DNA of 64,000 nucleotides from Antennarius striatus. Taxonomy: Eukaryota > Chordata > Actinopteri > Lophiiformes > Antennariidae. A program made the position numbers and the translations under genes. The notes beneath the pieces were generated by a model that worked only from the letters and a program-made list of their open reading frames with translations, had not been told where the DNA came from and did not search any database. Position 1 is the stretch's first letter. Every line of letters begins with the position of its first letter. The DNA is taken from assembly GCF_040054535.1 (NCBI RefSeq), contig NC_090782.1, positions 19,313,001-19,377,000 of the forward strand. Direction: 5' to 3'. Positions 26,102 to 37,644 of this stretch are shown piece after piece.

Positions 26102-27248
26102 TCTCCATATCATTGACCATAATTAAGTGCTCATCGAACTAAGAGTGAGACTAGTTCTGTTACCAAGAATGGTCGATGACCTCACAGTGAGCTAATAGTC
26201 CCATTATTTTAACCTGAGATACACAATTTGTTTTCATGAAGTAATAATGTAAAAAGTTAGCATAGCATTAGCTTTGCCAGGATAAGGAATTCCTTCAGTT
26301 TGCACTGCATCAGCTGCAAAATGAGGTCAAAATTCATTCTAATACTGTCGCAGTTTGTGGTTGATGAACTGCCTTCGAGTAATGCGCGTCTTGTTGGTTT
26401 TTGATACGTATAATTAGTACGAGTTGATCTGCAAAGCTCCTGAGGCAGAGGGAGATTTTACTTATCATTTGGCTCTTTTTCTTTCACCTCAACCAAAGCC
26501 AGTCTGTCGTGTTTTATGTTTTTTAAACAGGCTCTGTTTGAGTTTGCACATCCTGGAACAACTCTAATGTGTTATGAAGAATGTGCTGCTGTGTTGTGTG
26601 ACTGGGTAGTCCTGAAGTGTTTTTGTAGCACTTTTGTCGGGGGGGGGGTTCTTTATATAGACTCATGCTTGAGCTCCTGTTTGGTTTGTGCAATCAAAGA
26701 GCCGATCATCGTTTCAGGAAGAGAAGAGCTTTGTCATTGTTGATTGTTCCTAGAGTTGTTAGCTTCCCCTGCGTTAAAAGGTAATTGATGAGGGGGAAAA
26801 TTACTTGAAAAAGTTAAGAAACATCATGCTTTGTGTTGCATGATAACCTGTTTTCTGGGATGCAAACTGAGCATCTCACTGTGGCAATAGGAAATGTTAT
26901 TTGTGCCCAACTTAAATGGCCACCATCTGAAGTCCCCATTTAAATTCTGCTCTTTTATTTTGAAGGGGCAAACAGGATGAATGAATATTTGAGGGCATGA
27001 AAGTTGTTGCCTGCCTTGTCCCTTCTGCTGTAGTTTGTTCAAGGTGTGATTAGGGGTTGATGTACTTGTACTTCTAATAGTATTCTTAAGGTATTAGAAA
27101 AAAAAAAATAATTATTTAAACCTCAAAGGTGACATCTGCACCATTTTTTAAATGTTTCAGAAAAGGCATGTGGGTCATCTTTGGCATTGGTGGTGAATGT
27201 CACCACCGATGCTTTTTAAAAAATTTTTATTGCTACAACATCAAACAA

Positions 27249-27650
27249 GGCAGTCACAGACTGCAACATCCCACGACACCCCTGAATTCAAAATTTTACC
27301 CTGACCTACTGTACTTGCATAGGTCAAAGTTCAAACCTAGTGCTCTGACCCACTTTCGTAGATCAAAGCTGTAGCTTTGATCTATGGTCTTACTCACTCT
27401 GGCCTTCTCCCTGGTCTTTCTACCTTATCCGGTTCCTGAATGTTGAAAAGTTTAAATTTGACCTCGACCTAGTTTTCTCAAGGTCAACATCTCATTTTCA
27501 TCCCCTTTGTCGCCCGAGTAATGTGCTTTTTGTTTCATATTTCTATCTGCAACGTTGCAAAGATTTTTGGTGGACTAACTAACAGATGGACGGACGAACA
27601 CACACACAGTGACAATAACAATAAATAACCGCTTTGAAGCGGGATGTAAC
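27249..27650 (+). repeat. Dispersed hairpin repeat, copy A
   Basis: About 400 bp aligns by eye with 34459-34932 in the same orientation. Shared blocks include acagactgcaacatccc, gacacccctgaatt, agctttgatctatggtctta, ccggttcctga and ccgctttga-gcgggatgtaa. Near the ends ACATCCCAC and GCGGGATGT form a short inverted repeat. Copy A keeps a 12-bp hairpin at 27359-27384 (tagatcaaagct / agctttgatcta). No ORF. Confidence 0.7.
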
Positions 27651-28217
27651 AAACGGACAGGTGTACTTCTTCCCAAGAGGATTGTGGGTGGATTTGGTTT
27701 TAGATCCCAAGGCCTTGTAGTCTACATGCTGAAGTGTCCTTGAGCAAGATACTGAAACGGTTTATATGATTCGTGAATGATATCACTCCTGATGAGCCTG
27801 AAGGAATTAAACACTGATGCTCTGAAGAGCTTTGAATGACCTGGTTAATATTTAGCAAAAACATCAGCTGTCTGAAAGAGTTGAGAGACACCAGAGCGGA
27901 GCAGGAAGATGAGTGGATGTTAATTCCAATTTGAAATCAAAATAATTGTTAATCTACAGAAAACCTCCAAAACAAAATACAATTTATTTGCAGTTCTCCA
28001 TATTTATATGCAATCTGTGTTTCTGTTTGCAGTTAATCACTCTGCTGCAGTCCCTTTTATATCACTCCTGTTTTACTTGCCAAAATCATAACCCTTTTGA
28101 TGATGATGATGATGGTGATGATGCACCATAAGATGGAGGCCTTGTCTGCAGGTGTACAGGTTATAAAAATTGATGAACTACAATTGTCAGGATGTCTCAT
28201 CTCCTGTGAACTTCCTT

Positions 28218-28242
28218 ATTTTATTTTATTTTATTTTATTTT
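28218..28242. repeat. (TTTTA)n run
   Basis: A short pentanucleotide run in the intergenic DNA. Confidence 0.8.
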
Positions 28243-29527
28243 GTGTCCTTTGTTTTTTTATTTGTGTACATTGAGAAAATTGGGAGAACTGTTAATCAAT
28301 GTTGGCTCTCCTGTAAAGCTTTTAACGGGGATGTGAATGAAAGGAAGAAGGGAATGATTACTTTGTACAAATTGTATAATTATCAACTTTGTCCATCTTT
28401 AATTGATCTTGAGACAGAATTTTTACTTAAATGATGTTTATAGATTTTTATTTATAGGTGTCAAGGTACAAAAGGTATTTACAGACATCTTGTCTGCTTA
28501 TGTTTGGTAAATGATATTTGTAAGTGTTGGAGGAAAAATAAATGCATTATGGAATACTGAACACTTTGAATGGTTTTGTTTACATCAACATAAACGTGGA
28601 CTAAAGCACAAGATTTGTATTAACACTTTGATTTTAGATGTTATATAAGGATCACAATGCTGTTCATATGATACTGGTAAGTTTTATCTTCATCTCAAGC
28701 AAGACTTTCCTGTCTTCTGCTTGACATCAAGGAACCAAAGCTGGTTTTGTCCCCGTTTAACACCTTCACCTAAACATCTAATTATCCCTCCAAGTGCCAG
28801 CCTTCTGTTTGCATACAGATAATTCAGAATAAACCGAAGTTCAAACAAAAACCTCTTGAGTTACACAGTTTGTGTGCACAGGGTAACATCCTTAATCATG
28901 AAGACCTGGGGCCGTATTCTTCATCATTCTGAGAATCCTCAACTGGAAGTAAAAATTCCTCGCATGGAGGAGGGATTCAAGCACACTCTCAGAACACTTG
29001 GACCAAGGAATGGACAGAAACTTTTGTCTATGCAGGGAGGTGTGGTTTTTCTGTATGACTCATTCATTATAGAAGGTGTGTATTTACAGTGTTGGTAATT
29101 TTAGCTGTCCCTGGTTGCAAAAGCACCATTTAATATCCTGGTACAGCTGTTATCCTTGTCTTCATCTCCGTGGCCCTCGAGGGGTTCTGTGATTTGTCTA
29201 CTCTTGCAAATGTTGCATAATATTGCACAAGTCGTTGTGACTTCCTTGTCTTTCTTGAATTAGGTATTAGTCACAACTCTCTGAAACAGTTGGCCAATGC
29301 CAGGCTTTAAACATGCTTTCATTGTCTTCTGGTCCATTTGAGTTAATATAGAGAATTCCATTCAAAACAACTGGAAATAAATTGAACAATAACATTTTTC
29401 TCAGGAGGTTCAGGAAACAAAACCAAGGCTGAAAGTCTCAATCAGGTTCCTGAAGTGCAATGCTGCAGTCATACAAGGTGGCTTTTAGACGTGTTGTGGT
29501 TTGTCAGCTCGTTCTAGCGTTTTTCGG

Positions 29528-29541
29528 CCAGCAGGGGGCAG
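29528..29541 (+). promoter_or_regulatory. CTCF-like motif, plus orientation
   Basis: CCAGCAGGGGGCAG fits the CTCF core. It lies about 100 bp from an opposite-facing copy at 29638. Confidence 0.5.
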
Positions 29542-29637
29542 AAAAGGTCCATAAATCATGAAAGATTCCACAGACACCAGAGGAAGATAGCTTACAAGAA
29601 GATGCTGAACCCCAACTTGCTCTGTGGTGCCTGAGGG

Positions 29638-29653
29638 CTGCCCCCTGCTCCTC
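29638..29653 (-). promoter_or_regulatory. CTCF-like motif, minus orientation
   Basis: ctgccccctgctcctc on the plus strand reads GAGGAGCAGGGGGCAG on the minus strand, a fair CTCF core facing the site at 29528. Confidence 0.42.
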
Positions 29654-30733
29654 AAGGTTGGTCAAGTGCAAGTAATAATTTATCCTCCGTGATCAATAAA
29701 TAAATCTAAAAAAAAATTATCTTGCTGCTTTTACCACTATATACTGTCATCTCTTCCAGCCTTTCACGTTATTTGGAGTTGTTGAGTTTTGGTTACTTCT
29801 TTGGAATTTGCCTCTTCTCCTGAAACTTATTGTAGGAAATATGATGATTAAACGATGAATGTGGACTTCTCTTCTGGTGTTCTGAATATTGGTCATGACC
29901 GCTCCCTTAACAGAATATGCTGTTTTTTGTTGGTTTATATTGTTTTTTGTGGGGTTGTTTTGGGTAAACCTGTCAAATAAAGGTAGCATAATAAAAGGTG
30001 AAATCATACCAATCTCAATAGTCAAATGTATAAGGTAGCACAAAATAATTACGTATGCAAATCAAAGTAGTCGACACAATCAGTACACATCACATAGCAC
30101 ATCACCGTTATTTAATAATTGTATTTTATGAGGTTCAAACAGTCAAACATTAGATGAACTGAGATTCAAGCTACAAAACATTTGACAAAAACCTGTAGTG
30201 GTAGCATTTAGCCAGTGCTTCACTTAGCTCATTGATTGATTGTATTGATCCCCACTGATGCTGTCCTAACTTCTGATGATTGTCTTGCTAAAATGTGCAT
30301 GACAAAATGCATCTCAAAAAAATAATTGTCAGTATCTTGGAAAAAATCTGTTCTGGTGGTGTCCGTATACTGTTATTACAGTCAAATGAAACAGGAATTA
30401 CAACAGCCAACCTTCAAAGAGACACTGCAACAACAGTAAGGCAGAAACAGGAAGAGGAAAAACAGATAAGAAGAGGATGGATGAAACTGAAAAGCCCAAA
30501 ATAAATACTTGGTCATGTCTTGTGTAACTGCAGAAAACATTCAGCACATTTGCAACCTGAGCTGCCTTCCCCTGATATTTAATTATTTATCCTGCAGGAG
30601 CTCCACCGTCATGTCCAGCTGTCTGAAACATTTTCTTCCCAGTGAGAATAAATACAATGGACCTGCATTGAGCTGCCTGCAGGATGAGAAGGTAGAAAAC
30701 CACCATAAATAGAAAACATGTCTTCAGTCAGCT

Positions 30734-32441
30734 TCAAGTCTGGCTGTCAGTGCCATACGGGGTGAATTTGACACTGGTGGGCAGTTGAGCAATGATGTTT
30801 GCATCACCCATCAGTTGGGCAAACACATGGTTGTCCGACATCATATCAGAGTAAAACAGGTTAGTTTGTGGCAAAGTAGTCAAATTAACGCTAGTCCTGC
30901 TGCCTTTCCTGTATAAACGGAGTAACCGATGAAACAGAGACTTCCTGAGGAGGATATAGATCCAGGGGTCAAGGATGGGGTTAACAGAGGCTATCCGGAT
31001 TGCAGCCAGGTCAGCATCGGGGTCATTTTTCAGCATGAAGCTGTTGGCAAACACTCTGACCTAAAAGAAAATAAAAACTACAGTTCAGATATCCATGCTG
31101 TATATAGTAGTTTGAAACGTTGCAGTATCATCATATATGCATATTATATACTGAAGAAAAAAATTTTGCTCCATTGTTTTAGTGGTTTCCCCAAAATTAT
31201 GAAAATCTTCATTCACCCTGTAATAAAATGCTTCTCTTGTTCCAGTCTCTCTGGCTTATCAATATTAAAAACATGACCCTTGTCTGAGTTTGACTGTGTG
31301 TACAGTAATTCTTTTGACTCTCTTTTCACTGTGTTCTGAGATTGTAAAATTATCATTATTTAGAGAAATAACAGAACATATCAAACAAAAACAGACTGGT
31401 TTACAGGGTTTTGTTTGTTTGTTTGTTTGCTGAGAACAGAGTCTGCATGAAATATCATTGAATCCCTACAAATCGATGATGCAATTGGTGGAATTAGGCA
31501 AGCATTGTTTGTTTGTATCCTAATTACACAATCAGAGGATTATTCTGACTCTGACTCACCACAAGCGGGGCTGAACAAGCCAAGACCACCACAGATGTCA
31601 TCACTAAAACCGCCATCATCTGCGTCTCGGCGGCCGAGGACAGAGCCCTCCACCTCTCCCGGACACTGGCTCTGGTGACGGAACGCGTCACTGTCCTCTG
31701 CCGCATCAGCAGCAGCGCGCCGCACACCGCCAGGTTGAGCATGATGGTACCCAGGATGAGCAACAGGCTGACGCCGCCGTACAGGATGGAGTACGCGGCG
31801 GCAATCGGCTCGTTTGTCCTCCAGTCGATGAAGCACCATGTGCCGGATGGCTGCAGCTCACTCCCCGCCATGCCCATCATCGGGAGGGAACAGAAAAGAA
31901 TGTGACTGGTGTAAAGGAAGAGAAGAAGCCTTTGCGCAAAGCGCCGGTCCACCGCGCAGCGCTGATAGGTGTACGGGCAGCATATGGCCAAGTACCGCTC
32001 CGCTGCCATGGCGCAAATGATGCTCAGTCCCGCTAAACTGAAAAATAGCAACAAAAAGGAGAGAAACTCGCAAACATGTTGTTGTTCCAAAATGTTCTGG
32101 TCCAGATAGTTTGCTATAGTGAGCGGACTGGCCAGGCAGGTGCCCAGCAGATCCGTCACCGCCAGACCACAAACCAGCGTGTAGAAAGCCGAGGATTTTC
32201 TTTCCTGTTTTGATACTGAAAGAACAATTATTGCAATTAAATTCCCAATGGCGCCTCCAGCAAACATAAAAATAGGTAAGGCCATTGCTGTTTCTACTCT
32301 GGTCGTTTGTGCATGCTTAATAATCGTCTCGTTAACGGAAACAGATCCGTGCGTAAAGTTCGGGCTTTCCACTGTCAAATACTCCCACAAACTTGTATTA
32401 GGTGTCATGTCCTTCGGTTTGTTGTGGATTTCTGAATGCAT
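30734..32441 (-). CDS. ptger4: Prostaglandin E2 receptor EP4-like GPCR (possibly teleost ptger4c)
   Basis: This is a class A prostanoid receptor of the plasma membrane; EP4 couples PGE2 to Gs/cAMP. Two coding exons (31560-32441 and 30734-31060) give 402 aa. The intron falls at LV|VRVF at the end of TM6, the position known for PTGER4. EP4 hallmarks: FYTLVCGLAVTDLLGT (TM2), LLFFSLAGLSIICAMAAERY (TM3, ERY for DRY), GTWCFIDW in loop 2 with the TM3 partner Cys (HVCEFL), and AIRIASVNPILDPWIYILLR in TM7, whose Arg (residue 316) binds the prostanoid carboxylate. Three N-terminal N-glycosylation sequons (NTS, NFT, NET). Unusual: intracellular loop 3 and the cytoplasmic tail are much shorter than in mammalian EP4 (488 aa). 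A Met at residue 12 is an alternative start. The EP4 class is secure; the a/b/c paralog label is inferred. Confidence 0.92.
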
Positions 32442-32995
32442 TTCCTTCTCAAATCCTCGGAATAGATAGATGGGCCATCAGTTGTACTTTCTTGTAATCC
32501 AAATGTCGTTAATCACCGACTTCGTGATGCACATCTGGGAATTGGGAGGTGAGATGCTTCTAATATACTGACTGCCGAAAAAACTTAACAGGGATGAACG
32601 CCACGGGATCCTCTCTGAGACAAACAGAAATATCCACGTTTGGGTCTCCTTCAGTTACATGCCTCATTTGTCCATATTGACGTCATCGTCGCGTTGCGTA
32701 AATGCTGTGGTAGCTGTCAGGAAGATGACTGGGTTAAGACATGCAGTGCGTAAAAACGATTAGAGAGGAACAAGGGACTCTTCAGCAGTCTTTGGTCTAC
32801 CAGTTAAATATGAGTCATATTTAGATGCAGACACACATAAGTATAACAGCAAGTAAGGATCAGATTTCAGAAAGCTTCCAAGACACTAAAATAGATTTTG
32901 TCATAAAATAGTTTTCATCGACATCAATGCCTTTGTGCCATTTCACCCAAACTGAATGGAGACAGACATTTAAACAACCAGAAAGTGACAGGCTT

Positions 32996-33143
32996 CCATC
33001 CATCCATCCATCCATCCATCCATCCATCCATCCATCCATCCATCCATCCATCCATCCATCCATCCATCCATCCATCCATCCATCCATCCATCCATCCATC
33101 CATCCATCCATCCATCCATCCATCCATCCATCCATCCATCCAT
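32996..33143. repeat. (CATC)n microsatellite
   Basis: About 37 CATC/ATCC units. The right flank (33144-33280: tgctggattctatcccagct, gacaacatgcaaactc) is a degraded copy of the teleost dispersed repeat also seen at 35340, 47440 and 51085. The run may therefore be part of that element's end. Confidence 0.95.
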
Positions 33144-34458
33144 GACCCTCTGTCCTTAGCAAGGTCACAGTGCTGGATTCTATCCCAGCTCAGAGTCACT
33201 GTTTTCTGTGGCACCCACTCAACCAGTTGTTTAGCATGAGCATTCAGAAGCAACAGAGGGACAACATGCAAACTCTTGGGTCAAAATACCCAGAAACTTT
33301 TGCGGAGAATGTTAGAGGATGGAGTACCATTACAGAGTTACCTACTTCACATGATCTGAGCCATAATTCTGGGCCACACGATGGTCTATTTCAGTCACCT
33401 GCTGCAACATTGCTGCCTGACATTGGATTGTTCTTCTCTTCGGGTGTCACAGAGTTGACCTGGTTCCAGTCCAACACATAGTGGTGCTTCAGGAAAGACT
33501 GCCACTAAGAGATGTTTAACAGTTGGAAGTGAACTGTGATGAAGGAACAAATCTGTTGCGTTGTTGACCTTGGCCATCCTCATGTTTCTTGGTCATTCAA
33601 GAAATATGAGTACAACCACATATCCAGATGTCTCTCTGATATTACAAATGAAAAAGCACACCAAACCCTCAACCTTTTTCTCTAATGTGGTCTTTAGCCC
33701 CTCACATTTGACTCGCTCAGTATTGTTTTCTAATGCCTGTAAATTGCCCACAGTGTAGCATGCCAATTTGTCCCAAACAGAGGTGACTGGAAATGGCTGT
33801 AGGGAATAACAGAAGCTGATGGACAACAATGAACACACGAAATGTAACTGCACTTAGCCTGTTCCCACTCTGCAGCCATCACACATTCATTACTGCATGA
33901 CTTGTGTTTACAATAAGGTGCAGCAGCGGAGGGTCTCTGTCTGTAGCCGACCTTAAAAGACAAAACACAACACCTCTCCAGAGGTAAACCACCGTTGCTC
34001 ATCTCTACTGCAGACAGACGGGGAGCTGGCAGACTCTAAAAACAACAAAGCACTTAAGTGATGCCAAGGTCTGGAAACTCCACTGCCATCTGGAATGTTC
34101 TTTGGTTCACAGTGAATCATGAGATGTACAGGTCATCTCCACATGGTTTATAGTTTTTGTCAGTGTTGTAAAGGTAATCTATTTATTGTAAATACACTTA
34201 AAATGTATTATATCTCTATCTGTGGTCTCTGCAAGGGAATGCAGCTATAAAACTTTATGCACATCTTAGTATATGACTAAACAGGGCAGCCCACTATTAT
34301 TTATGACCTTAGAAGGACAGCATTAAGCATTATTTTGGCTACAAACCTTTGTTAACATTTGACTCAGCACTTAAAGTCACCTGCAAATGGAGAGGTTTTT
34401 TTTCCCCCACTAGTCTAAAAATAAATCAGTGTATATTCACAAATACAAACTAGAAAAT

Positions 34459-34932
34459 AGGCAGTAACAGACTGCAACATCCCGCGACACCCCTGAATTA
34501 AAAATTTTATCCTGACCTACTTTCATAGGTCAGGATCATTTAATAAAAGACCCATGATCCAAGTAGTGCATAGACTAGTGCGTATGGAGAAGGTCAGTGT
34601 AAGACCATAGATCAAACCACTAGCTTTGATCTATGGTCTTACACTGGCCTTCTCCCTTGTCTTTCTACCCTATCTGGTTCCTGAGTGAATTTGACTGTGA
34701 CCTTTTTTTTTTTCAACGTCAAGGTCATCATCTCACCTTCATCCCCTTTCCCGCCTGAGTAAGGTGAGTTTTTGTTTCATCTTTCTATCTGAAACGGTTG
34801 TGAAGATATTTAGTGGACAAACAAACGAACAAATGAACGAACCGACGGATAGACATATGGACGGACGGACGGAGGGACAAACACATGAACACTGACAATC
34901 ACAATACATCACCGCTTTGAGGCGGGATGTAA
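34459..34932 (+). repeat. Dispersed hairpin repeat, copy B
   Basis: The second copy of the family at 27249. It contains a hairpin with 31-bp arms: 34586-34616 pairs with 34625-34655 around an 8-nt loop (ccactagc), with a single G/T-type mismatch. Ends carry ACATCCCGC (34477) and GCGGGATGT (34922-34930) in inverted orientation. GGAC repeats follow the core. No ORF. Confidence 0.75.
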
Positions 34933-35277
34933 TTATTATTTGATTAATAAAATCATATTTAATCCTAGTGAACTATAGCATATTTATTGAAGCCCTGTTC
35001 CCTCTTTTGAATATGTCAATGTATCTGTGGATGCAGGTGTTAAAATTCGCTATTCATATTTAAACTGCTGTACATGTAAACGATCCTATTTATTTTATAC
35101 CTCCAGTTTTAAATCTCTATATTTTACCATTTCCTGTCCTATTTTACCATTTCCAATTTTTCACAATCACAGAATCACTGATGCAGAGAATGTTTGTTGG
35201 TGTGAACAAACCATTCGTGCCCAGTTCACAGATCATTGAGATATTTTTTTATTTTTTTTATTTTTTATGAATTGTTC

Positions 35278-35790
35278 ATTCATTCGTTCGTTCGTTCGTT
35301 CGTTCGTTCGTTCGTTCGTTCGTTCATTCATTTTCTCTAACCACTTCATCCGCTTGTGCAGGTCACAAGGAGCTGGAGCCTATCCCAGCTGTCTTGGGGC
35401 ACAGGGTGGGGGAAACTCCATGCGCGACGCCAGTGCACCGCGGAGCCACACAGAGACAGACAAATATGCACACACGCACTCACTCGTACGGGCAATTTGG
35501 AACGGCCAGTTAACCTGAAGCACATGTTTTTTGGAGGTAGGAGAAAGCCGGAGAATCCGCAGAGAACCCACGCAGACACAGGGAGAACATGCAAACTCCA
35601 CACAAAGCAGAACTCAAACCCGGACCCACCTTGCTGTGTTTATTAATTAATTTATTTTTAGCCCCGCGGTGCACTGGCGTCGTGCCCGGAGTGTCCCCTG
35701 CCACACGCCCCATGCCAGCTGAGTTAGGCTCCAGCTCCCCGTGACCCGCTACGGCGGATGAAGCGGTGAAAATGAATGAATGACTTATTT
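35278..35790. mobile_element. Foldback repeat with TTCG-rich end
   Basis: A TTCG/TTCA run (35278-35335) leads into a common teleost dispersed repeat (cttcatccgcttgtgcaggt..., agctggagcctatcccagct, acatgcaaactccacac). The first 120 bp or so reappear inverted at about 35660-35790. For example, gcgacgccagtgcaccgcgg near 35424 pairs with ccgcggtgcactggcgtcgt near 35662. The unit can thus fold on itself. Confidence 0.65.
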
Positions 35791-37644
35791 TTAGCCAAAT
35801 TGCTAAACAAATGCTGCACTTGTGCTACTTCTTTGAAAAACAAAACACATTTAACACCTTAAATAGACTGAATAGGTAAATCAATTCAACTTGTGCAGCA
35901 AAGTCGTCCTCTTTTTTCTTTTGAACAATATTTTTGCGGCATTTTTGCCTTTAATAGATCAGACATTTGAAGATATACAACAGGAAACGGGAGAGAATGT
36001 GACTTGAGGTCAAGGGGCTGTGAGCTGGGATTGAAGCCATGGCTGCCACACAGGGACTGGAGACTCCATACAAACAGAAAGCAGCAGCATCTTCACCCAC
36101 TAGCTTGAAATGTAACGGAATTTTGAGGAGAGAAGCCTGACGATCTTAGTTTTTAACATATTGGATTTTGACTGAACTTATTGTCCTCGGTCTAATTTGA
36201 GGGCATGGTTTGGCTATTTTTGAGGATCATCTAGCACAATCATGGCTGGAGTTCAGCAATCAGGTATGTGAGCTCCCATTGGACCAAGCAAACGCCTGCT
36301 GTGGAATTTGTCTCATGCATTTTCTTTTGTGTAGTGAGTTTTATCAAACTTTAGGAACTCACACTAAATTTTTTGACTGAAAACAACCTAGATGTGCAGG
36401 TTAATGGATCATGGTCAAAGCACAGGATGGTGGATCCTTGGCTCAGCACATGACAGAGGTGTTGTTTGACTTCTCTTCTGTCACTGCTGGTAAATGCAGC
36501 TGTGACTTGTCTCACTCAGTTGTTCTTTTTAATCAGGATGTGGGACCCTAATGTTCACCCCAGATTGGTTGGTAAAGTGGAATAAATCCTCCATGATTCC
36601 AGCATTTGGTTTTGAGTATTATTTGGGGGCCCTCTCTTTGAGACCAGATTTCATGGAAAGCTGTGCGTAATGTCACTTCCTGTTTTGGTGTTTATCTGAG
36701 AAAATTGTTTCAACATGCAGCTAAGCCTCTGTGCAGATCTATAAATATCAGGTTTTAAGTGGTCTGGCTTACAAATATTTATTCAACAGTATGCATCGCT
36801 TGTGTTTTGATCCCATTCCAGGAGCAGCTAAACACTTTCTCCAAAGTTATAAATGTGTTTTCCAAGAACCCCCAAAACATGGAAGAATATTTAAAAGCAT
36901 GGCACCAGACGTCCTTTTTCCAAATGTTAGGCCGGCATTCCCCTCAAAATTAAATGATGCCTGAATATTAAAGCTTGTAATTCTGCATTTTGCAAGAACA
37001 AGAATAATAGCTTCCCATTAAATGTTAAATAATATAATTACACAAGGTTTTACACAATATCAATTTTCAATTACAGAATATCATTTCTTTGTTTGATGGG
37101 TTCCTGAACTGACGATCAAAATCCTTTAAGGATGCCAAAAGATATCAAAGTTGTTATTTTGGGTCCCTTGAGGGAAACACATGAACTCTCACTCTCCGAC
37201 TGAGTTGGAAAGCGCCTCGTACAGATCTTCAAAATTACAGCCTCTTCAGCCTTCAGCAAGAATTCCCATGTATTTCAGGATGTTAATATATCACCAGCGA
37301 GTCTCTAGCGTGACCTTTGACTCTGAGAAGTTTCAGCAGTGATTCAAGCCAAGAACACGGGTGAGAGCGGAGACAAACTCCCAGCAGGTGAGGTGGATTA
37401 AAGAGATCTCTCTTGCTCTGTAGAGAACAGAAACACAGATTCAACTCAGAACGGGTTTAACTTCATTTTGTACTTTTTAAGTATCTGATATTCTTTAATT
37501 AATTTGTTTGGGTTGGGTTTTTTTTGCAGGCTAACGCTGATGTGTGTTTCTATCAGTGTGCAGAACTGACGCGTCGTCCTCTTTCTCAGACTGCTTCATT
37601 GTTTTCTCGGCATCCCGAGCGCGGATTTCCAAACAGACCCCATC

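Larger units (their letters stand above)
25095..30733. other. Gene-poor interval between slc35e1 and the EP4-like receptor
   Basis: Both genes point into this interval. The slc35e1 3' UTR probably ends near 25270. The interval contains a CA microsatellite (26046-26099), a dispersed hairpin repeat (about 27249-27650), a TTTTA run (about 28218-28242) and a cluster of CTCF-like motifs (29528-29653). No convincing coding exon was found on either strand. Confidence 0.6.
32442..37644. other. Intergenic region between the EP4-like receptor and the DAB-like gene
   Basis: This divergent intergenic space should hold both promoters. It contains a CATC microsatellite with an adjoining dispersed repeat, hairpin repeat copy B and a foldback repeat (35278-35790). 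A 5' UTR exon of the DAB-like gene probably begins near 37531, after a T-rich tract and AG. The stretches 33300-34450 and 35800-37500 show nothing recognisable. Confidence 0.55.

Noticed and set aside
32860-33271. Open frames of repeated MDGW or SIHP
   Set aside because: They are translations of the CATC microsatellite.
36731-36964. 77-codon frame upstream of the DAB-like gene, considered as an exon
   Set aside because: It has no similarity to DAB leaders and no splice sites in compatible phase.
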